Shown: one piece after another, positions 39,612-44,928 of the stretch
Numbering within the stretch: position 1 is the stretch's first letter
How the letters are laid out: each line of letters opens with the position of its first letter
Source of the DNA: Xanthomonas maliensis
GTDB taxonomy: Bacteria > Pseudomonadota > Gammaproteobacteria > Xanthomonadales > Xanthomonadaceae
Assembly: GCF_009192945.1 (NCBI RefSeq)
Contig: NZ_NSET01000090.1
Coordinates: 1-44,928 of the forward strand
DNA length: 44,928 nt
Direction: 5' to 3'
Notes under the pieces: model-generated
Database searches by the model: none
What the model saw: only the letters and a program-made list of their open reading frames with translations
What the model was told of the DNA's origin: nothing
Translations under genes and position numbers: made by a program

Positions 39612-41240
39612 GTGGACCGTCGCACCTTTCTCTCTCTGTCCGGCCTTGGCGCGGCCAGCCTGTTGTTGCCACAGACCCGTCTGATCGCCGCCGAACAGTT
39701 GCTCGCGCCGGCCGACGCAGCGCGCAACCGCCGATTGGCCGACACCGCGCTGACGACGGCCAAGGCCGCCGGTGCCGGCTATTGCGACGTCCGCGTGGGC
39801 CGTTACCTGCGCCAGTTCGTGATCACCCGCGAGGCGCAGGTGGAGAACGTGGTCAACGCCGAGTCCTGCGGCGTGGGCGTGCGGGTGCTGGCCGATGGCG
39901 CCTGGGGCTTTGCCGCGACCAGCGGCCTGACCAGCGAGGCGGTCGCCACCGCGACCCGGCAGGCAGTGGCCATCGCCAAGGCGAATGCACGGCTGGGGGG
40001 TGCGCCGGTGCAACTGGCACCGGTCGCGCCGGTCGGTGAGGTGCAGTGGCGGACGCCGATCCGCAAGAACGCGATGGCCGTGCCGGTGCAGGACAAGATC
40101 GCGCTGTTGATGGACGTCAATGCCGCCGCGCTCGCAGCCGGCGCCACCTTCGTGGCCTCGCGGTTGTTCGCCATCAACGAGCAGAAGTATTTCGCCAGCA
40201 GCGATGGCTCGTATATCGATCAAGACGTGCATCGGCTGTGGCTACCGTTCACCGTTACGGCGGTGGACAAGGCCAGCGGACGCTTCCGCACCCGCGACGG
40301 ACTGTCCGCGCCGATGGGCATGGGGTACGAATACCTCGATGGGTCGGCCGAGCAGAAGCACGCGCTGCCTGGCGGCGTGATCGGCTATGGCCACAGCTAC
40401 GACGCGCGCGAAGATGCCATCGCCGCGGCCAAACAGGCGCGCGCCAAACTCAGCGCACCCTCGGTCACGCCGGGCAAGTACGATCTGGTGATCGATCCGA
40501 GCAACTTGTTCCTGACCATCCACGAGTCGGTCGGACATCCGCTCGAACTGGACCGCGTGCTCGGCTACGAGGCCAACTACGCCGGCACCAGCTTCGCCAC
40601 GCTGGACAAGCGCGACGCCGGCTTCCGCTGGGGCAGCGATGCGGTGACCTTTATCGCCGACAAGACCCGCGCCGGCAGCCTGGGCGCCGTGGGCTACGAC
40701 GACGAAGGGGTCAAGACCAAGCAATGGGACCTGGTCAAGGACGGCATCCTGGTCGATTATCAATGCACGCGCGACCAGGCGCATCTGCTGGGCAAGACCG
40801 CCTCCGACGGCTGCAGCTATGCCGACTCCTGGTCCAGCGTGCAGTTCCAGCGCATGCCCAATGTGTCGCTGGCGCCGGGCAAGACGCCGCTGGCGGTCGC
40901 CGACATGATCAAGAACGTCGAGCGCGGGCTGTACATCCACGGCCGCGGCTCGTATTCGATCGATCAGCAGCGCTACAACGCGCAGTTCGGCGGGCAGTTG
41001 TTCTACGCGATCGAGAACGGTGAGGTCACCCATCTGGTGGAAGACGCCGCCTACCAGATCCGCACGCCGGAATTCTGGAACGCCTGCAGCGCGGTCTGCG
41101 ACCAGCGCGATTTTCGCCTGGGCGGCTCGTTCTTCGACGGCAAGGGCCAACCTGGCCAGGTGTCGGCGGTCTCGCATGGTGCGTCCACGGCCCGCTTCGA
41201 TGGGATCAACGTGATCAATACCGCGCGCTCGTTGGGCTGA
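39612..41240 (+). CDS. Tat-exported TldD-family metalloprotease (first copy)
   Basis: GTG at 39612 is chosen: GGAG lies eight bases upstream and the twin-arginine signal starts here (VDRRTFLSLSGLGAASLLLP). The 542-residue protein is a TldD/PmbA-family peptidase with HExxxH as HESVGH (His304, Glu305, His309). In E. coli TldD a C-terminal Cys in a CGK motif is the third metal ligand; here the equivalent site reads FFDGKGQPGQ, with Asp509. It is highly similar to the second copy at 41913-43547 (shared TIHES-GHPLELDRVLGYEAN, GSLGAVGYDDEGVKTKQWDL, PEFWNACSAV). Folding in the cytosol and export through Tat would place an active metalloenzyme in the periplasm. Substrate unknown. Confidence 0.92.
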   Translation: MDRRTFLSLSGLGAASLLLPQTRLIAAEQLLAPADAARNRRLADTALTTAKAAGAGYCDVRVGRYLRQFVITREAQVENVVNAESCGVGVRVLADGAWGFAATSGLTSEAVATATRQAVAIAKANARLGGAPVQLAPVAPVGEVQWRTPIRKNAMAVPVQDKIALLMDVNAAALAAGATFVASRLFAINEQKYFASSDGSYIDQDVHRLWLPFTVTAVDKASGRFRTRDGLSAPMGMGYEYLDGSAEQKHALPGGVIGYGHSYDAREDAIAAAKQARAKLSAPSVTPGKYDLVIDPSNLFLTIHESVGHPLELDRVLGYEANYAGTSFATLDKRDAGFRWGSDAVTFIADKTRAGSLGAVGYDDEGVKTKQWDLVKDGILVDYQCTRDQAHLLGKTASDGCSYADSWSSVQFQRMPNVSLAPGKTPLAVADMIKNVERGLYIHGRGSYSIDQQRYNAQFGGQLFYAIENGEVTHLVEDAAYQIRTPEFWNACSAVCDQRDFRLGGSFFDGKGQPGQVSAVSHGASTARFDGINVINTARSLG

Positions 41241-41912
41241 GAACGCCTGACCGGTCATGCGCAGGATGTCCTTGGACAGTCTTGCACTTCGGCGTGTCCC
41301 ATGATCCTTTGGCCGTGTCGCAGGTCAATCCGCTGCAGCAATCGCCACGCTTGCGTTCGCAACCACGATTCGCTTGCCGCTGAAAGCCTCGTTCGTCGCG
41401 TGCGCGGTGCCCTGACCGCTCGCGGGACACGTCGTGAATCCATCCATGCAGGCTCCGTCCCGCAAGCGGCCGGGGCACCGCACCAGAAGGGCGGATTCCG
41501 ATGTGATTTTTCTTATTCAAGCGCTGTTCGCGGCTCGAAAGACACCCGCGATCAACACGCGCCATGGATGGATTGTCACCTGCGCACCGACCAACACGAC
41601 TGGTCCTTGCCCGCCCACCGTCGCGGGACCTTTGATTGCGACGCGGTTCCCGCGCCAACACCATCGGAAAGATCGGCACCCATCGCATGCGGCCGTGCAG
41701 GTCGAGACGAGTCGACGCAACCCCCACGCCGCCAGCTGCGCTCGCTAAACGCGTTTGGATGACGCATCCGCATGCCGCCTGTGCAGCGACCCATGCCGAA
41801 AGTCATTTGACGCAGCATTCATCGGCCGGCAAGAATCGGCGACACCGCGCACAAAGGGATGTGCGTGCCACCACACCACCTGCGCGATGCGCGGGATCAT
41901 TGGGGGAGTGCC
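41241..41912. other. Long gap between the two tldD copies
   Basis: About 670 bases without a convincing gene; possible frames (for example 41301-41762 and 41434-41748) have shifting, unlikely composition and no good ribosome sites. A candidate promoter lies at 41807-41836. Its composition is less GC-rich than the flanking genes, and its origin is unclear. Confidence 0.45.
41807..41836 (+). promoter_or_regulatory. Candidate promoter of the second tldD copy
   Basis: TTGACG (41807-41812) and AAGAAT (41831-41836) are 18 bases apart, a fair sigma-70 match, about 77 bases before the GTG at 41913. It would give the second tldD and tldE their own transcript. Confidence 0.35.
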
Positions 41913-43547
41913 GTGCAGCGACGTGATTTCCTGGCCTTGACCGGGCTGACCATGGGCGGATTGATCATCCCCGCTTCCTTCGGCAACGCGATCGCCGCCG
42001 AGCAGCTGTTGACGCCGTTCGACGTGGGCCGCAAGAAGCGCCTGGCCGACGCCGGCTTGAACGCGGCGCGCCAGGCCGGCGCCAGCTATTGCGATGTGCG
42101 CATCGGCCGCTATCTGCGTCAGTTCGTGATCACACGCGAAGACAAGGTCCAGAACGTGGTCAACACCGAGTCCATCGGTGCCGGCATCCGCGTCATCGTC
42201 GGTGGCGCCTGGGGGTTTGCCGCCACCAACGACCTGACCGAACAAGGCGTGGCCAAGGCCGCCACCCAGGCCGCGGCGATCGCCAAGGCCAATGCCAAGG
42301 TGCAGGGCACGCCGGTGCAGCTGGCACCCACCCCGGGCGTGGGCGAAGTCAGCTGGAAGACGCCGATCAAGAAGAACGCGATGGAAGTGCCGATCAAGGA
42401 CAAGGTGGACCTGCTGCTGGGCGTCAACGCCGCCGCCAGCGCCGCCGGTGCCAACTTCGTCAACTCGATGCTGTTCGTGGTCAACGAGCAGAAATATTTC
42501 GCCAGCACCGATGGGTCCTACATCGACCAGGATGTGCATCGCATCTGGGCGCCGATGAGCGTGACCGCCATCGACAAGGCCAGCGGCAAGTTCCGCACCC
42601 GCGACGGGCTGTCCGCGCCGATGGGCATGGGCTATGAATACCTGGACGGCGCAGCGTCGGGCAAGTTCGTCTCGCCCAACGGTGTGGTGAACTACGGCCT
42701 GTCCTACGACATGAAGGAAGACGCCATCGCCGCTGCCAAACAGGTACAGGAGAAACTCAAGGCACCGTCGGTCAAGCCAGGCAAGTACGACCTGGTGCTG
42801 GACCCCTCGCATACCTGGCTGACCATCCATGAGTCGATCGGCCACCCGCTGGAACTGGACCGCGTGCTCGGCTATGAAGCCAACTATGCCGGCACCAGCT
42901 TCGCCACCCTGGACAAGCTCAAGGCCGGCTTCCAGTACGGCAGCGACAAGGTGCATATCCTCGCCGACAAAACCCAGGTGGGCAGCCTCGGCGCGGTGGG
43001 CTACGACGATGAGGGCGTCAAGACCAAGCAGTGGGATCTGATCCGCGACGGCAAGCTGGTGGACTATCAGGCCATCCGCGACCAGGCGCATATCCTCGGC
43101 AAGAGCGCCTCCGATGGCTGCTGCTACGCCGACTCCTGGTCCAGCGTGCAGTTCCAGCGCATGGCCAACGTCTCGATGGCACCCGGCAAGACGTCATTGA
43201 GCGTCAGCGACCTGATCAAGAATGTGGAAAACGGCATCTACATCATCGGGGACGGCTCGTTCTCCATCGACCAGCAGCGCTACAACGCGCAGTTCGGCGG
43301 CCAGCTGTTCTACGAAATCAAGAACGGCGCCATCACCCGCATGATCGAAGACGTGGCCTACCAGATCCGCACGCCGGAGTTCTGGAACGCCTGCAGCGCC
43401 GTGGCCGACGCGCGCGACTACCGCATGGGTGGTTCGTTCTTCGACGGCAAGGGCCAGCCCAGCCAGGTCTCGGCGGTCTCGCATGGCTCGTCCACCGCCC
43501 GCTTCGACGGCATCAACGTCATCAACACCGCCCGTTCGCTCGGCTGA
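41913..43547 (+). CDS. Tat-exported TldD-family metalloprotease (second copy)
   Basis: GTG at 41913 has GGGGGAG four bases upstream and begins the twin-arginine signal (VQRRDFLALTGLTMGGLIIP). The 544-residue protein is a close paralogue of the first copy. HESIGH gives His306, Glu307 and His311, and the FFDGKGQPSQ site has Asp511 where E. coli TldD has Cys. The region PEFWNACSAVADARDYRMGG is shared with a single Cys. It is 14 bases upstream of the tldE gene, so this copy, and not the first, is the natural operon partner. Duplication followed by divergence suggests distinct substrates or conditions. Confidence 0.93.
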   Translation: MQRRDFLALTGLTMGGLIIPASFGNAIAAEQLLTPFDVGRKKRLADAGLNAARQAGASYCDVRIGRYLRQFVITREDKVQNVVNTESIGAGIRVIVGGAWGFAATNDLTEQGVAKAATQAAAIAKANAKVQGTPVQLAPTPGVGEVSWKTPIKKNAMEVPIKDKVDLLLGVNAAASAAGANFVNSMLFVVNEQKYFASTDGSYIDQDVHRIWAPMSVTAIDKASGKFRTRDGLSAPMGMGYEYLDGAASGKFVSPNGVVNYGLSYDMKEDAIAAAKQVQEKLKAPSVKPGKYDLVLDPSHTWLTIHESIGHPLELDRVLGYEANYAGTSFATLDKLKAGFQYGSDKVHILADKTQVGSLGAVGYDDEGVKTKQWDLIRDGKLVDYQAIRDQAHILGKSASDGCCYADSWSSVQFQRMANVSMAPGKTSLSVSDLIKNVENGIYIIGDGSFSIDQQRYNAQFGGQLFYEIKNGAITRMIEDVAYQIRTPEFWNACSAVADARDYRMGGSFFDGKGQPSQVSAVSHGSSTARFDGINVINTARSLG

Positions 43548-43561
43548 CCGGAGATAGTCCC

Positions 43562-44896
43562 ATGAGCATCCTCACCGAAGCGCAGGCCAAGGCCATCCTC
43601 GACAAGGTCATCGCCCTGTCCAAGGCCGACGAATGCACCGCCACACTCAGCGGTACGATCGACGGCAACATCCGCTTTGCACTGAACAACGTCTCCACCA
43701 GCGGTATCGTCGACAACACCGATCTGCAGGTGCAGGTGGCGTTCGGCAAGCGGGTGGGCGTTGCCACCATCAACGAGTTCGACGACGCTTCGCTGGAGCG
43801 CGTGGTACGCCGTGCCGAGGACCTGGCAAAGCTGGCACCGGAAAATCCCGAGTTCATGCCGGCGGTCGACAAGCAGACCTACACACCCAGCCCCACCTTC
43901 AGCGAATCCACCGCTGCGATCGATCCGGCCTTCCGCGCCCAGGTCGCCGCCGATTCGATCGCCCCATGCAAGGGCAAGGGTCTGATCGCCGCCGGCTTCC
44001 TGGAAGACGGTCAAAGCTTCACCGCCTTCGCCAACAGCAAGGGGAACTTCGGCTACCAACGCGGTGCGCGCTTCGACTACACCTGCACCGTGCGCACCGA
44101 AGACGGTCGCGGCTCGGGCTGGGTGGGCCGCAATCTGAAAGATGCCGCCGACTTCAAGGCCGAGCAGGACATCCGCATCGCCATGCGCAAGGCCAGCGAC
44201 TCGGCCGAGGCCAAGGCGCTGGAACCGGGCAAGTACACGGTGATCCTGGAGCCGGCGGCAGCCGCAGGCCTGATCTCCTTCATGATGAATTTCTTCGACG
44301 CCCGCCGCGCCGACGAGGGCCGCAGCTTCCTGTCCAAGAAAGGCGGCGGCAACAAGCTCGGCGAGCAGGTGTACGACCCGCGGGTCAATATCACGGCTGA
44401 CCCGTGGGATCCGCGCGCGCCGGTCATGCCCTGGGACGAAGAGGGCCTGCCGCGCGAGAAAATGGCCATCGTCGAGAACGGCAAGATCGCCAACCTGCAG
44501 TACTCGCGCTTCTGGGCGCAGAAGAACGGCAAACGTGCGGTCGGCGAGCCGGGCAATCTGTTGATGGCCGGTGGCGACAAGAACATTGCCGAGTTGGTCC
44601 GCGGCACCGAGAAGGGCATTCTGGTCACGCGGACCTGGTACATCCGCATGGTCGACCCGCAGACCGTGCTGCTGACCGGCCTGACCCGCGATGGCACGTT
44701 CTACATCGAGAACGGCCAGATCAAGTACCCGGTGAAGAACTTCCGCTTCAACGAATCGCCGGTGATCATGCTCAACAACATCGACGAGTTGGGCAAACCG
44801 GTGCGCGTGGCCGGCGATGAATCCAACTTCGTGATGATGATTCCGCCGATGCGGCTGCGCGATTTCACCTTTACGTCGCTGTCGGACGCGGTGTGA
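43562..44896 (+). CDS. TldE/PmbA-family partner protein
   Basis: The ATG at 43562 follows GGAGATAGTCCC. The 444-residue protein (MSILTEAQAKAILDKVIALS) is a TldE/PmbA homologue, as shown by the C-terminal KYPVKNFRFNESPVIMLNNI and FFDARRADEGRSFLSKKGGG. In E. coli TldE forms a heterodimer with TldD and lacks the HExxxH site, which is also missing here. It has no signal peptide although both neighbouring TldD proteins have Tat signals. It could be carried through the Tat pore bound to a TldD, or act in the cytosol with precursors before export. It ends 32 bases before the window edge. Confidence 0.93.
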   Translation: MSILTEAQAKAILDKVIALSKADECTATLSGTIDGNIRFALNNVSTSGIVDNTDLQVQVAFGKRVGVATINEFDDASLERVVRRAEDLAKLAPENPEFMPAVDKQTYTPSPTFSESTAAIDPAFRAQVAADSIAPCKGKGLIAAGFLEDGQSFTAFANSKGNFGYQRGARFDYTCTVRTEDGRGSGWVGRNLKDAADFKAEQDIRIAMRKASDSAEAKALEPGKYTVILEPAAAAGLISFMMNFFDARRADEGRSFLSKKGGGNKLGEQVYDPRVNITADPWDPRAPVMPWDEEGLPREKMAIVENGKIANLQYSRFWAQKNGKRAVGEPGNLLMAGGDKNIAELVRGTEKGILVTRTWYIRMVDPQTVLLTGLTRDGTFYIENGQIKYPVKNFRFNESPVIMLNNIDELGKPVRVAGDESNFVMMIPPMRLRDFTFTSLSDAV

Positions 44897-44928
44897 ATCG
44901 GGGAGAGTGCCGGGGTTCGGGGGTTAGG

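Noticed and set aside
1..44928. tRNA, rRNA or CRISPR arrays
   Set aside because: No cloverleaf with conserved TTCGA arm, no rRNA stretch and no regularly spaced repeats were seen. The three hairpin repeats at 2831-2972 have no uniform spacers.

Overview
This window looks like chromosomal DNA of a plant-associated gammaproteobacterium of the genus Xanthomonas (or a very close relative). The evidence is the high G+C content, TonB-dependent receptors of the Xanthomonas/Caulobacter type next to sugar-acid genes, a PL9 pectate lyase, a FabV enoyl-ACP reductase, a PE-ligase-polymerase LigD with Ku, and integron attC sites of the kind found in Xanthomonas. The genus is my inference from protein character; no search was run.

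Region 1 (1-2500) is the eroding end of an integron cassette array. At least five attC sites separate small genes that all read on the minus strand, and each gene starts 1-7 bases after an attC core. One cassette is wrecked by a remnant of an IS3-family element and a 37-bp palindrome. No integrase gene is visible on the 5' side of the array, where it would be expected.

Region 2 (2500-11431) is a carbohydrate locus. It holds a 1288-residue secreted LamG-type protein of unknown activity, a large TonB-dependent receptor and, divergently, kdgK (2-keto-3-deoxygluconate kinase). A shared TGACACCG element lies about 50-55 bases upstream of each of the three start codons, which suggests one regulon for uptake and breakdown of a uronate-containing plant polymer. 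A PL9 pectate lyase gene lies further right (37996-39318).

Region 3 (11784-17423) has fabV (TTG start) and a large winged-helix/NTPase/membrane/TPR protein translationally coupled to a small protein ending in a CDPEVGNDP motif. Region 4 (18078-21265) has a NarL-type two-component pair divergent from a CAAX-protease-like gene and an isoprenylcysteine-methyltransferase-like gene. Region 5 (21322-28492) has a serine beta-lactamase-like hydrolase, lldD, and a three-gene NHEJ operon (unknown gene, ku, ligD).

Region 6 (28725-37965) has a second TonB receptor, an aromatic/aspartate aminotransferase, fbp, and a membrane cluster: a lipoprotein, a small membrane protein, a GYF-RDD protein and a GYF-membrane-ClpP-fold protein. 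A flavodoxin-fold reductase follows. Region 7 (39612-44896) has two tandem Tat-exported TldD paralogues and a TldE/PmbA partner without its own signal peptide. The strongest candidates for undescribed biology are the exported TldD/TldE set, the CAAX-protease/ICMT pair, the GYF-linked RDD/ClpP-fold pair and the giant LamG protein with its shared operator.
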